Positions 1-11,097 of a stretch of DNA of 64,000 nt are shown in pieces. The translations under genes and the position numbers were made by a program. Numbering within the stretch: the stretch's first letter is position 1; each line of letters starts with the position of its first letter. Below the pieces are notes generated by a model, which saw only the letters and a list, made by a program, of their open reading frames with translations, had not been told where the DNA came from and made no database searches. The stretch covers positions 1 to 64,000 of the forward strand of contig JACCGJ010013839.1 in the NCBI GenBank assembly GCA_013407085.1. The letters run 5' to 3'. Origin of the DNA: Atriophallophorus winterbourni (Eukaryota; Platyhelminthes; Trematoda; Plagiorchiida; Microphallidae).

Positions 1-3000
1 CGATTGGCTTATTAGCCATTTACAGTCCTGTGTCAACTGAACTGAAATGAAATGAACCTTATCCAAACTGAAATAACAATTTGATAAAAGGACGCTTGAA
101 GATGGTGGTCCAAGAAGCTCGTACGGTGCACTTATTGAATAACCAGTCGTTGAAAGCTGATGTAAATTCTCAAGAATTCACCCACATCATTGATGTCGGT
201 ATTTCGCTGCTCGTGATGGTCGAATATTGTTGTAGTTGGCAACTGTAGTGGCAAATGTTGTAACCCCTTTTTTACTCTTCAATGATTTTCCTGGATTTGC
301 TGTTACAATGAACGCAACTATAAAAATGTTTGCGACTCGTTTCAGCATCCCAAGAGATAGATAAATCAAATTTGAGCTCAAGTAAACGCTGTGATTAGAC
401 AAGAATTTAGCACAGTCCTGTATTTGGTCCAAGAACCTTAAGTGAGGGATTGATTTTATTACAACGTAAGACGATCCTGTTATGGGTAAACCCAAATAAA
501 TAAAGCCACATGGAGTAAAATGTCGGCCAGTTATGTTTTATACAGCGAAACTATGCATATATAATACTAGAGCGCTTTATAATTTCGTTTCTAAATTTAT
601 TACTTCATTCCCGGTTCCAAATAAACCTAACCCCATTCGAACCATTCCCTTTCTTGTCCTATTTCGCATTACCGACTGATTGATATAAGACAATTTCAAT
701 GTTTAAATTACTGTTGTTTCATTATTTTTTACGGCATAACAATATAAGCTAAATCCACTGTGCAAAGATTTTATAGCTACGCACAGTCAAAAGAAAAAAA
801 ACAGGAAATGCAAGCAGGTGGTAAAAATTTGAAGTCATTACCAAAAGATCTCCTATACTTAATGTTTTAGAAGCTATTCAAAATTGCATCGGATCCGCAT
901 CTCTGGAGACGTTGGGAAATAAACCGCTGTGCGATGTGGTGTAGTTACTCTACTCTCAGGTCTCGACTTGCTAGTAGAAGGCATCTGTGAGTTATGTTGT
1001 GGAAAAGCTTAAGCGGAGTACCATTCCATCCACTTGCGTTCCAAAAGAAGGAGAAGAGTTGAATTGAAGAAAGTATCTAATGCGCCGAACTTTTGTATGT
1101 GCAAGAGAACGGAAAATACTACTCGGACGACAAAAAATGTCGAAAACTGAAGGCGAAGATAACATATAGGTTCAGCTAGTTGCCATACAATGTTTCCATG
1201 TACATTATATATCAAGAACAGAATAACACGAAACTCCCTCAATTTTTCAATCAGGAATGATGAACTTATTCGTCAGTTTTCGAAAGTTCGCTATAAATTA
1301 TCGTAGGCTGTAGACGATATTTACTTAGTGCTGCTTTGGCAAATAACATTTATAAAACTAATTTGATGACCAATATTTTGAAACAATCTATAAATTTTCA
1401 CGACTAATGAAAAGCTGGAAACAACAGATCATCAACCTAATGATAAACCCATAACATCCTAATTTGTTTGAATAAAAAGCAGTAGCTGGTTGAATCAAAA
1501 AAGAAATACCAAAACGTTTCAACATGGCCATTTAATAAACAAAAAATACTATAGAATTCTATCTTCTATCTATCTATCTATCTATCCATCCATCTATCTA
1601 TCTATCTATCTACCTATCTATCTATCTATCTATCTATATATCATCTATCTATCTATTCTATCTATCGGATATGTCGTTTGAGATAGTTGCCATATAATAG
1701 CCGTTTTCAGTTTTACTTACTGACGTAGTAAGCTTTGTAGCTGCGTAAATATTAACGACAGAATAGCGAAATGTACTAGAACAAATACAACGCTTAGACA
1801 GAGATGATTTTTTAGCTAAACCATTGAGCTATAAGCATGGGCTATAACGGAGCATAACTTGATTACCCCCGAGTATCATGTGTACAGAAATCCCTGTAAT
1901 GCATGTCACCACACAATTTCAAAATCTCTAATCTGATGAACGTTGTAATACAAACGGGCCACTTTTAATACAGTGTGAATCAATTATCTCTTAGTTATGC
2001 GGTCACAATCATCAAACCGTATTTCCAACTCGACTGCCAACAGATGGTTTACTCAGCCTGGGTTCAATTTATCAGAAAAGCTGTACTAAGTGCGTTAACC
2101 GCTTGCACGTTATGAAAAAATGACTCTAAACCCTTTCCGTTACTTTATGAAGGTGTAATATTCGCATTAACGTTGGCCAAGAAAATGACTCTACTTGTTA
2201 AAAATCTCTGACTGCCTATTTTAAGATCCCGCACGGTAGCATGATATGCACACGAAAACCTTAAACATCAGAGCCAGATAATGCATTAACCACTATCAAG
2301 TACTCCGGTTTATTGCAAAGTTCATTTTCATACACATTGATATGAAAACAAACACATTGAATGTGAAGGTTTGGTTGATAAATTGCTCAATTTTGTTTAA
2401 TAGCTTAGTGCTATTTCAAAATTTCTTATTAGGCTGCTGAACAACAAAGGGTCAGAGAAAATCTCTGTATCTTTCAGCATGCCAACTTTTGGTATTGATC
2501 TTAAACATAAGCAGGGTGGCTACCTTAACGTTAAATAATATCTTCGTAATGCAACAGCACGGTGTACATCGAATATGTCATTCCCACCGAATGGAATACG
2601 ATCGTATTTCTCAAAGATTTAATCTATGATTCGTCACGGGCTGAAGTTTCAGTAAAAGATGCTTGTAAACGAGATATGAAAGCCATGGTCAATGACCATA
2701 CGAGTGTGAAACAACTCGCTTTTGACCGCTTTATTCATTTCTGAAAGAAGATCCTGCCAACAGCACGCAAAAGCCATTTAGTCAACCGAGTACCGCTCAA
2801 TACTGTGAGCATAGTGAGATGGATAACTCTCAAATTAATTTGACACGGCCTGACGTCCGAGATACACATGCGACTTCGATTTAAATCAACCGACGGGATC
2901 TAAAACAAACGTTAAGGAACAACAATTCCCGCAAGGCGTAACTTCGGCAAGACTCGAACCATGACTGGACCTGAAATTTGACATCTCCGTCAGATAAGCA

Positions 3001-3700
3001 TCAACAGTTAGTAATCAGCAATGGATTAATATTCCCTGCTAGGTTTGACCGGTCGGCCTAGATCCGCTGTGCGGTTGATTGATACAACGATGGCTTCAAA
3101 ATGTGGTTTTTCTACCCATTTACAATTACTGTAGGGTCAACTAGAACTAGTCGAACTGATTTCGTCTGCTGTGCACCGGTATTTTGGAACCGGTAGTGAA
3201 ATGTGTGTACAAGCGCGGAAAACGCTCTTTGAAATTCGATTCGAACTTAATTGCGCCAGTGTTATTTGATATGACAGCATTATATAATAAAAGAAATAGG
3301 TCACCACGTAGAAAAGAAACACATTATTGGTACCAGTTTTAGAGTCTTGGTGATAGTTAATTTGAAATGAAGGAAAGGCGGAACAAAAATTTATTCGAAA
3401 ATTTTCGAAATTTCAGTTTTAGACTAGTTTTAACAACCGATAAACAACGAATTTTATACGAATTACACATCAAAAGCAAAAAATGTTCACAGAAAATTTG
3501 CCAATGATATTAACGAGATAAATTCGACCGTAATTATTCAATAACCAGTTTCTCGTGACAAAGATATCGTGGTGCAACTGACATCTAATATGAAGACGTT
3601 CTAGAAGGAAGTAAAATGTGTTTTGATCGAATTTTTGAAGCTTGACTCTTAAGGAGATTCTCATGCACCAGATATGAAATATCATTGAGGATAATATTTA
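1..3700. other. Intergenic stretch without a recognisable gene
   Basis: Open frames here are short, overlap on both strands and show no family resemblance. The only clear structure is a tetranucleotide microsatellite near 1.6 kb, listed separately. Nothing else can be supported from the sequence alone. Confidence 0.6.
1563..1666. repeat. (TCTA)n microsatellite
   Basis: About 100 bases of TCTA repeats with occasional interruptions (TCCA, TACC, TATA). An open frame translating to Ser-Ile-Tyr-Leu runs through it but is only a by-product of the repeat. Confidence 0.95.
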
Positions 3701-3704
3701 TAAG

Positions 3705-3905
3705 TCGATCACAAGTGCTGAAAAGAAGAAGGGAGAAGAAGAACCCCTTTCTCATTTAGGAACAAAGCAGAGCGTAGCCTGTTTATTTGAGATCTATCGG
3801 AAACGTATCCACACATCCATTTTATTATTTTGCCCGGTATGGCCCATGTTCTTAGTATACCCGTCAGTTGGACACGATCGACAGAGCCGAACGCGTTCAT
3901 GTTAT
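3705..3905 (-). mobile_element. LINE reverse-transcriptase fragment
   Basis: The - strand frame reads a short piece resembling the start of the palm domain of non-LTR reverse transcriptases. It has an 'AFGSVDR' segment like motif A (usually AFDSV), then 'IIKWMCGYVSDR', like the 'WI.SYL..R' segment that follows in these enzymes. The first catalytic Asp appears replaced by Gly. No catalytic YxDD motif is present. It is a dead fragment. Confidence 0.65.
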
Positions 3906-3909
3906 CAAA

Positions 3910-4200
3910 GTGATTAAAAGTTGTAATGGTCTAAAAAGCATTTAGCTTAACAATAACAATGGGATTGAGTTATGAGTTATATACAATAAACAAGAAGAAG
4001 AACAGGGAAACTCATGTGGTGTAAATCGGATCAAAATTTGGGTTTTCTCTCAAGTATTTGTCCAAATTAGCTTTAAAAATATCCAGGTTGGCTGAGTGTG
4101 TAACAGTGGATGGGAGGGTGTTCCATGTGAAACTTACACGTACAGCATACAAATATCGTCGACAGTTCTGAACTCAGAACTCAGGAAACTTTATAAAAAG
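3910..4200 (-). mobile_element. LINE 3' end fragment (C-terminus plus tail)
   Basis: Read on the - strand, about 4010-4180 gives the typical C-terminal segment of trematode LINE proteins: an NCRRYLYAVRVSF-like block followed by WNTLPSTV. The sequence near 3920-3960 has the 'ctttttagaccatta' type of 3' tail that also ends the LINE at 22.2-23.7 kb. It is a 5'-truncated copy next to a second copy of the same region. Confidence 0.6.
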
Positions 4201-4209
4201 CAGTAAGCT

Positions 4210-5250
4210 TAACAATAACCATAGGATGACAAGGAATGTGGAATATATAAAAAATATAAAAATATCTTAAAAATCAATAGGGACAGTCACATGTCGCATG
4301 GTTCGTCATAAACTCATCGAGTTTGGAAGCGAAAACCTCAACAGAGTCCGAGCGTGCGATTTCTTCAGGCAAAACGATTCCAGTAAAACAAAATCTAACC
4401 ACGAATATCCAATCGAGAACGCGGAATGCTTAAATCCTTTGAATGTGTTCGTCTTCGAGTAAGGCCATTGGGATTTAACAAGTGTTTAAGGGGATGGTTT
4501 TCAGTATGCAGGATTTTGAATGTCAACATGAGGTCACTATGTGTCAAGAAAACAAAAATTTGACTGCTAATGTTTTGCTTTGAAGCACTTTCAAAATTCT
4601 GTGAGTTAGACATGAAACGGCGTCAACTGTAGAGCATTGCTTCCGGTAAGCAAATTGATTATAATCTTCCAAGGATGGTACCTTCTGCAGATAATCAAGA
4701 ACCAGGCTTTTCAAGATTTTTAATTCTTGTGAAAGCATGCTATTGGCGAAACTTTTCTGCAGTATCCTTGGGGATTGGTACCATTTGCAATTGTACCAGC
4801 AAAAAGGCAACGGTTGACAATGTAAGCTATCGGTTTGGTGATCCATGGCGTTGATACTTTACGTACTATTGGAGTTACTGTGTCTGGACCAGGGACTTTG
4901 TTCACTGTTAGCCTACAGAGCATTATGACGACATCATTTTCCGATATACTGAAATATGTGTCATCTACTTGTGAAAATTATCTGATTATTACAGGCATGT
5001 GTTTCACCACCAAAATCCAGATTAGATTGATCTGGTGTACCACTTGGCAACCTGCTCACACTATCCTGGTCGCAAAGTTATCTTGAAGCCTTCCATAATT
5101 GCCTAGCGTCCTTTTCACACGGCAGTAAGTTTACATACAGCTGATTAAGACGTTTGATTTCAGATTATATAGTCTTAGTTCTTTGGTCTGTACCCTGTTA
5201 CCGCTTCGGTTAGCTCGTTCTTTTTGCCTGCTCAATCTTTTCAGTGTAGC
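4210..5250 (-). mobile_element. Internally deleted LINE (reverse transcriptase)
   Basis: Several - strand frames together give a non-LTR retrotransposon protein: a segment before the reverse transcriptase (5100-5250), the 'NKVPGPDTVTP' block (about 4880), 'QFAYRKQCSTVDAV' (about 4640), and then, at about 4540, directly the C-terminal block 'SDLMLTFKILHTENHPL'. The catalytic palm with YxDD is missing, so this copy has an internal deletion as well as frameshifts. Recognition rests on block order known from CR1/RTE-like LINEs; the exact clade is not determined. Confidence 0.7.
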
Positions 5251-5259
5251 TTACGAAAA

Positions 5260-5770
5260 ATTCTCGGGTCTTATATAGATTGTTTCAACTGGGTAGAAAT
5301 TTAAATATTCCGTGATTGCGTCACTGTCGGAGAAGACTGAGAAGTCGTAGAGCCCTAATATTGTTCCGATCGCGTAGCATCTTGTAAATTGTACTTTCTC
5401 TAGAACGACAAATTGTTTTACGCATAACTTTTCCGTAAGTTTTTTGCCATCACTTTGATGACAATTATCAGTACCAGCAATAAGTGCACTTGTGATCACC
5501 GAAAAAAGCGTTGCGTCTGCCACAAAGAATCAGCCGAGTTGAGCCTCGCCTCTAGTTGCAAAGTTTACTATATTTGTCAAGGATGTTTTGCAGGCAAGAA
5601 GTAACTACCCTATTAAATTCACCACCCATTAAAAAAGACGATTGAAAAAATGAGGTTTTACTGAGAAAAACTTCGAAGAAGTCATAAGTAGACGAAGAAT
5701 AGCAGTTAGGAGGAAAATTAAGGATTTATAAGAAAGTAAAAAGCGTGGTTCAGACGCAACTTCTAAACAA
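5260..5770. other. Gap without a recognisable gene
   Basis: A 90-codon open frame on the - strand (5251-5523) lies upstream of the LINE described at 4.2-5.25 kb and could be an older part of it. It has no recognisable motif. Confidence 0.4.
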
Positions 5771-5779
5771 GTAATTTTT

Positions 5780-6195
5780 CAACGAAAAAGCTCATTTGCA
5801 TGCATTTCCATCGGACACAACCCGCGACCGGTTTCACGATGGTTGCACTCATCAGGTGGAGACAGTAGGATCAGGATCATGCGCTTGAAACAGTAGAAGA
5901 ATGGCAAACAAGTTGCGCTTGTACGCACTGCTGGGTAAGGTTGGTACGACCAACCTGTTCAATCACATGAGCCTACACTCATGTAGGCAGGGTTTGAACC
6001 CATGTCCCTGAACGAAAAAGCTTATTTGCATGCATTTCCATCACCCCACAACCGGTTTTGTGATGTTTGCACTCATCAGGTATGTATGTATATATGGAAT
6101 CACAAGTCTGATCCAGGCAAAGTGCCGCACAGTCAGAGACTGCACGTGGGCTAAGATAGGGACAGTAAGAACAGGATAAAACTACTGCCATTAAC
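5780..6195 (-). mobile_element. S2 hammerhead-bearing repeat, tandem dimer
   Basis: Two head-to-tail copies of a short repeat begin with the same 'aacgaaaaagct.atttgcatgc' at 5781 and 6011. Each carries the complement of a hammerhead core, with CTGATGA read on the - strand at 5855-5849 and 6079-6073, so the cores are 224 bases apart. The first copy keeps CTGATGA, GAAA and the palindrome ACCGGT. The second has AAAA in place of GAAA. A box-B-like 'ggtttgaaccc' near 5990 suggests a tRNA-like or SINE-type piece. The same repeat recurs near 25.75, 39.75 and 54.3 kb. Confidence 0.7.
5822..5859 (-). ncRNA. Hammerhead ribozyme-like motif (S2 family)
   Basis: Read on the - strand: CCAC, CTGATGA, a 13-base stem-loop II region, GAA, the palindrome ACCGGT, one base, then GCGG. 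All core bases of the hammerhead fold (CUGAUGA and GAAA) are present. Stem II is weak in this copy (two G-U pairs and a mismatch). Stem I pairs 3 of 4 bases. It is probably a decayed copy; cleavage activity is not established. Confidence 0.45.
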
Positions 6196-6199
6196 TGCT

Positions 6200-6715
6200 G
6201 TTCAAGATCTCAAACAATGAATAATATGCTATTAGAGTGAATATTCCTTATCAAATTGTGAGCCACCACTTTCAACTCGCATGCTAACGCTTATAGATTA
6301 ATCATTTTCAACTGCCTACCCTTGAAAACCTCACAGCGATTTATCTTTGTCAATGCAAACAACAGGACATTTTATCGCGCTTTCTGTATGCGCTACAATC
6401 AAGACTGTTGTTTAACGAAGCCATACATAGATTTCGGAGCAAATTTAATGCATTGCAGATACATAAAACACAAATACGTCGTAATATTTGATTTCCGAAC
6501 TTGATATAAAGGACTGGTGAATACGTTGTATCTGGTTCCAAATGTATACTCAAATCTTGCAGTGAAAAGTGGTCATTCGGTCATTATTCAACAATATCCT
6601 ATCCAACAAAATGCCACGTTGCAATGGAAATGAACCCAGAAGCAATTGAACAAAGACTTGTATTTTCAGATAAGATAACAATTATGTACAGGTATTTCGG
6701 GAATCCTATAATCAG
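6200..6715. other. Gap downstream of the - strand gene
   Basis: No gene is visible. If 6716-7225 is a terminal exon, its 3' UTR falls here. An ATTAAA on the - strand near 6445 is the only poly(A)-signal-like hexamer noticed. Confidence 0.3.
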
Positions 6716-7225
6716 TCACCACAATTCATCCCCTTGCTGCCAATCTTCATCATCATCGTCCTGATAGTAATCCTCGAGCTGGGTCGCTTCGTCCAAATCG
6801 TCTTCCGCTTCTTCTACTTCTTCGTCTTCTAGTGCCACGGGCTCTCCGACAGAGTCGACCGAGTCTCGGCGCTCATTCAACAGGGACAATGTGGGTTCGG
6901 ACACACAAGCGGGAGGCTCCAAAAATTGAACCGCTTTCTTTTGTGTGCTCAATTTATCTGAACCTGGCTCAACAAGAATAGAAGTGGGTGAGCGGGGGTC
7001 ATCCAAGGATAAAGTGGACGCCAAAATTGGCCCGGGGGCATCTCCTGTAACGGGAGGTGTTGGCTGGTCGGTAACGGTTCCAACCAAGGCCTGGAGGGCT
7101 TCGTAATTGATTTTGTTTGAAATGGGCTGTTGATCTTGTGAATCTTCCGAGACGGTTTCAAACTTGTTATTGCTGTCAGTGCGTTTTATGGAACGAGCGC
7201 CACGCTGATTGGCCGCTTTTCTGGA
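6716..7225 (-). CDS. Terminal coding exon of an unrecognised gene, acidic C-terminus
   Basis: The - strand frame from 7225 down to the TGA at 6716-6718 encodes about 169 residues. A pyrimidine-rich tract ending in CAG immediately upstream (7226-7240) looks like a splice acceptor, so I take this as a last exon, not a complete gene. The open frame could extend upstream to a Met at 7324. The protein starts basic (RKAANQRGARSIKR). It has a 'DPRSPTSI' motif, a 'KAVQF' segment fitting the PP1-docking RVxF pattern, and 'NERRDSVDS'. It ends in a very acidic tail closing with 'DEDWQQGDELW'. The low-complexity yet non-repetitive composition argues for real coding sequence. The DPRSP motif also occurs in CDCA3-like cell-cycle proteins, but that is too short for a family call. 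Upstream exons would lie to the right and were not found; a LINE occupies the adjacent 7.3-8.76 kb. Function unknown. Confidence 0.55.
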   Translation of the reverse strand, partial: SRKAANQRGARSIKRTDSNNKFETVSEDSQDQQPISNKINYEALQALVGTVTDQPTPPVTGDAPGPILASTLSLDDPRSPTSILVEPGSDKLSTQKKAVQFLEPPACVSEPTLSLLNERRDSVDSVGEPVALEDEEVEEAEDDLDEATQLEDYYQDDDDEDWQQGDELW

Positions 7226-7319
7226 CTGAAAAAAAATTAATCGATTTTCAATGGACCGCGAAGAGAGATTGGGAGAATAACGGCGAGGTTTCATAGAAGA
7301 AGCAGAGAATTTATTCGTG

Positions 7320-8760
7320 TACACGAATTTTCAGCAATACATTAATTTCTCCACAAAATACAAATGTGATAAAATGTATAAAGTGCAGCACAATGAAATG
7401 ATACTTGAGATAATAAAGTGTCAGGTTACCATAGGCTAGAAAAATGTGAGGCGAATTAGAAAAATAAAAATAGGAGAATAACTGTAACATCTCAGCGTCA
7501 TTTAAAAAAATTGTCAAGCGCTTCTTTAATTCCATAACAACTTTCGACTGATCAACCATGTATCGAGCCAAGTATGGAACAAAAGAGTTTCTAAATTTGT
7601 TAGTTCTCGAATAGGGAATAACATAGTAACTTCGGGTGGAGGAAAAAGATTCACAAGAAGCGCAAGACTTTTGTTCAGTGGATGTGTGAACAATCAGAAG
7701 AAATAGTTGCGATGAACCTGTTGCATTCACGAAAGTGACGATCAACAATAGTGTCTCGAATGTCATCAGCGGGAACACAACTCAATCTTGAGATGAGCTT
7801 AATGCTGCTTCTGATCATCATAAAATCCTTTTCCAAAAGGCCAGGAAAAATTACGGGGGAAGCGTAAAGGAGGTGTGGAATGATGCAAGAAAAAACAAAA
7901 AGTTGAATAACTTTTAGTGGTATGGAGAGAGAACGGAGGCGAAGTGCATAGAATGACATTTGGCGCATCTTTTTGAATTGATTTGTTACATGTTTGGTCT
8001 AGCTAAGATTGTCAGATATTGTTATGTCAAGATACTTGAAGCTGTAACATCTTTCGAACACAGAGCCGTTAAACGAAACGCGAGGAATCTCATCATGAAG
8101 GGCTAGATAACGCTGTCCAGTCATGTTGGAAAATACCATATCGTTGCATTTTGAGGGATTCAAAGATAATCCAAACGTGGATGGCCATTGACCAATGTTC
8201 GTAACCACTGATTCTAAAACATGTTGCTCGATCCGAAGATTATAATTCAATGCAACGGCAACGTCATCAGCGTATTTAATAGTAAGTGTAGAAGGGTCAC
8301 AAGGAAGATCAGAAATGTAAAGGGAAAATAAAAATGGGGACAGTATTGCACCCTGAAGGACACCACGCGGAATCGGTATTTCACGGGAGGCTTTTCCGTT
8401 CACAACTGTATATTGGAGACGACCCTCAAGTAGGATGCAATCCAATGAAGGATATTTGTTGTAACGCCACGGTCAAATAATTTTTGCAATAAAGAGTTTC
8501 TTAGAACACTGTTGAAAGCATTTGTATAATCCAGAAAACAAATTTGTACGGCTTTCGATTTACTATCTAGAGAACGTGTGATATAATCCGTAAGCAAAGC
8601 GACAGCATCAACTGTTGATCGATTTTTACGGTAAGCGAACTGAGAAGCATCGTGTACCTGAGAGCTGGATGCCATTCTTCGTAATACAATGCTTTCAAAT
8701 GCTTTAAGCAACTGCGAGGTGCATGCGATCGGGCGATAATAGCTAGCGTATTGAAAAGTT
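7320..8760 (-). mobile_element. 5'-truncated LINE with reverse transcriptase
   Basis: Consecutive - strand frames give an almost complete non-LTR reverse transcriptase: 'YYRPIACTS' (about 8740), 'QFAYRKNRSTVDAV' (8620), motif A 'FLDYTNAFNSV' (8520), 'PRGVLQGAILSPFLF' (8340), the catalytic 'KYADDVAVA' (8270), and the thumb (8150-8000). A C-terminal region ends with 'TNKFRNSFVPYLARY' (about 7600). There is no endonuclease; the copy starts abruptly at about 8755, as expected for 5' truncation. At least two frame changes break it, so it is inactive. It probably sits in an intron or 5' flank of the - strand gene ending at 6716. Confidence 0.85.
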
Positions 8761-8971
8761 AATTAAACTTTCGCGTCCCCAAAGAAGGACTCTAAATTAA
8801 CGCGGTCGAGTTTAACAACGGTTAATAATTGATGCCAAAATGTCGATAGAAACCATGTAGAATACACAAACTGTTTAGCTTGACAAGCCTACACTGTTTT
8901 TCTATTCGTACGTTTGATAATTGATATGATGAAACCTGCACATCTGAAGTGAACAGAGAATCGAGATAAGA

Positions 8972-8990
8972 ATCGATCGATCGATCGATT
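8972..8990. repeat. Short (ATCG)n tract
   Basis: Roughly four and a half ATCG units followed by related sequence. It marks the left edge of the CpG- and repeat-rich region that may be the promoter of the BAZ2-like gene. Confidence 0.7.
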
Positions 8991-8999
8991 GATTCAAGT

Positions 9000-9901
9000 C
9001 GTAGATAACATTGGTCGAGTGAGGTCATATAGCCGTTTAGCCATAATTCATGCGTATGTGTATATATCGTTGAAATCAGTCCTGCGTTTGGCACACGCAC
9101 ACACAACGCGCACCGCCACATGCGCACACTCACAAAGACAAGCAATCTGAGCTGTTTTTTCGCTTAGTCTGCTCTTACTGCAGCTGCTTGCATGTCTTGC
9201 TACTTTTACTCGTTAAGCGTTAAATGATGGTATGCAAAATTTCATGCATGCAACTTCGTGCGTATGAATGGACCTGCACAAGTTATTATGACGCTTGCGT
9301 TGTTGTTTGTAGTCATAACGTTTCACAACACAAAAACGTGCCAGTTTCGTTGCTTGTGTGGTTGACACAAAGGCAGTCGTCGGTCAATCAGCCAGCTATA
9401 CACTAGTCCAACCGGAATAGCCATTCTAACGACTAATTCCTTCGCTTGTTCATGTGAATTCACGAGTGTCTAAGTGCGTCCGTACATGCATGTGAATCTA
9501 TTTGTCTATCGAATTCATGTGTAAATTGCTGCATTGACCGTCCCACCCACCCAACCATTCATCTACCCTCATTCCGCGCCTTCTCGACACACACTGAATT
9601 CGCCCGTGCGCGCTCTACACATACGCTTAGCTTGTGTCAGCTATTTGCTTTGTTTGGGACGAGGATGCTTGTGCTTAAACACGACTAGGCGCTTCCGGAA
9701 CCAGTAGAAATCAATCAGCCATCAATATACAACAGTCAAGCGTTGCAGCGGCAGTGTCTGTCTATCACATTTGGCAGTGGTTATGGATTATCGCGTTGTG
9801 GATTATTAGTGAACGAGAATAGCGGTGCTGTTCAGTGTTTGGATATTATTTCCTATCCTGCGAAATCCCACGTGCTCCTTCCAGTGGTATGCTATATTGA
9901 G
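9000..9901 (+). promoter_or_regulatory. Candidate promoter and 5' non-coding exon of the BAZ2-like gene
   Basis: This stretch is richer in CpG than its surroundings (CGCGCACC near 9108, CGCCCGTGCGCG near 9601) and has dispersed CA repeats. It ends in a consensus splice donor: 'ttgag|gtgagtta' with GT at 9902. The first coding exon at 26465 has only 11 bases before its ATG, so at least one upstream non-coding exon must exist. A donor here would give an intron of about 16.6 kb. No TATA box was identified. This is inference from the donor match and composition; cap-selected RNA reads would decide it. Confidence 0.35.
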
Positions 9902-11097
9902 GTGAGTTAATACCTGGAGTTAAACATTGCACAATTAGAGAATCATAATTTAAGCAGAACTTGTGTCACTGTTTAGCATTTTCGCCATTTTTGCGTTTTC
10001 ACCACGGTCATTTGGTAATCGAACCTTAGTGAAAATTTCGTGAAAGTATACTTCACATCAATGGAAATCTGGTTACAGAATGTTGTCATTGTGGATTTAT
10101 TTGGATGATATTCGAGAATGGTTTCTGTGGTTGGATGCCAACGTATGATTTTGAACTGTTAATTTAGAATTACTAACCAGATTATTGAATTCCGTAGGGC
10201 AACTAACGATATCGCACTAAATGTTGATCGTAATATATTTCCCGAAGGCGGTTCCAGGTAAAGCTGGCATTGCAACCAAGTATTAGAAATCGCCAACCCC
10301 TCTGCTTGGTTGCTTGAATTGGATCTTTGGGCTTTAATAATGGCATTCGCATCGCAATGTATTGCGTATTGATTTTCAGTGTGTATAAAAAGTTAGTGTT
10401 AAGATTTGCTTGTTTTCAGCCAGAGGGCGCATGCCCCAGCAACAGTTTGTGTGCAGAAGTTTGGTTTAAATGTCTTTGCAACACGAAAAACGAATAGCAA
10501 ACAAGGGCGTCGTTCGAGTGACGAGTCTTCTCAAGAGTAATGAAATCACCTGAGTATTGTAGGAGGAAGTCTAGGAGGGCGGCTTATGGAGCACAATGAC
10601 AGTTGCGTGTATAAAAATATGAGGTGTTGTCATTTGATCCCCTAGTTGAAGCAGGTTGTAAGGCAGTGATGTTTTCCTATTGTCGATGCATTATGGGATT
10701 GCAATACCACTCCTTGGCAAACCAAACAAATTACACCATAACTTTAGTTTCACTGTTCTTGCTGATAAAGTGTACCATCATGCTAGTAATTCTTAAATGG
10801 ACCTAAAGTGTAAGTTTTAAAATTTTAACCGCAATGCTTGAAGTTACTGATCTTCAGTTAGAGACAAATCGCGCTTATATGACTCAACATCTTTGTATCG
10901 TTTGAGCTACCCACGAATCATGTCTCAAAAGCAGTTAGCATGTGCACGTAAGAGGTTTAACACTATGTAAGCAGTTACTCTTCAACACGCGTTTGCTTTC
11001 ATAGAAATAAATTGCCTAACTTATCCATTAGACTCATCACTATATTTTCTTTCAAGATTAAAGCCTTTATTTAGGAAAACGTGAAGCAAAATATAAC

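Noticed and set aside
1490..1681. 63-residue Ser-Ile-Tyr-Leu repeat open frame
   Set aside because: It is only the translation of the TCTA microsatellite.
5985..6000. tRNA gene suggested by box-B-like 'ggtttgaaccc'
   Set aside because: No cloverleaf could be drawn around it; it is part of the S2 repeat.
8822..9145. 107-codon - strand open frame as first exon of the - strand gene
   Set aside because: It spans CA and ATCG repeats, has no recognisable domain, and no splice donor joins it to the acceptor at 7226.
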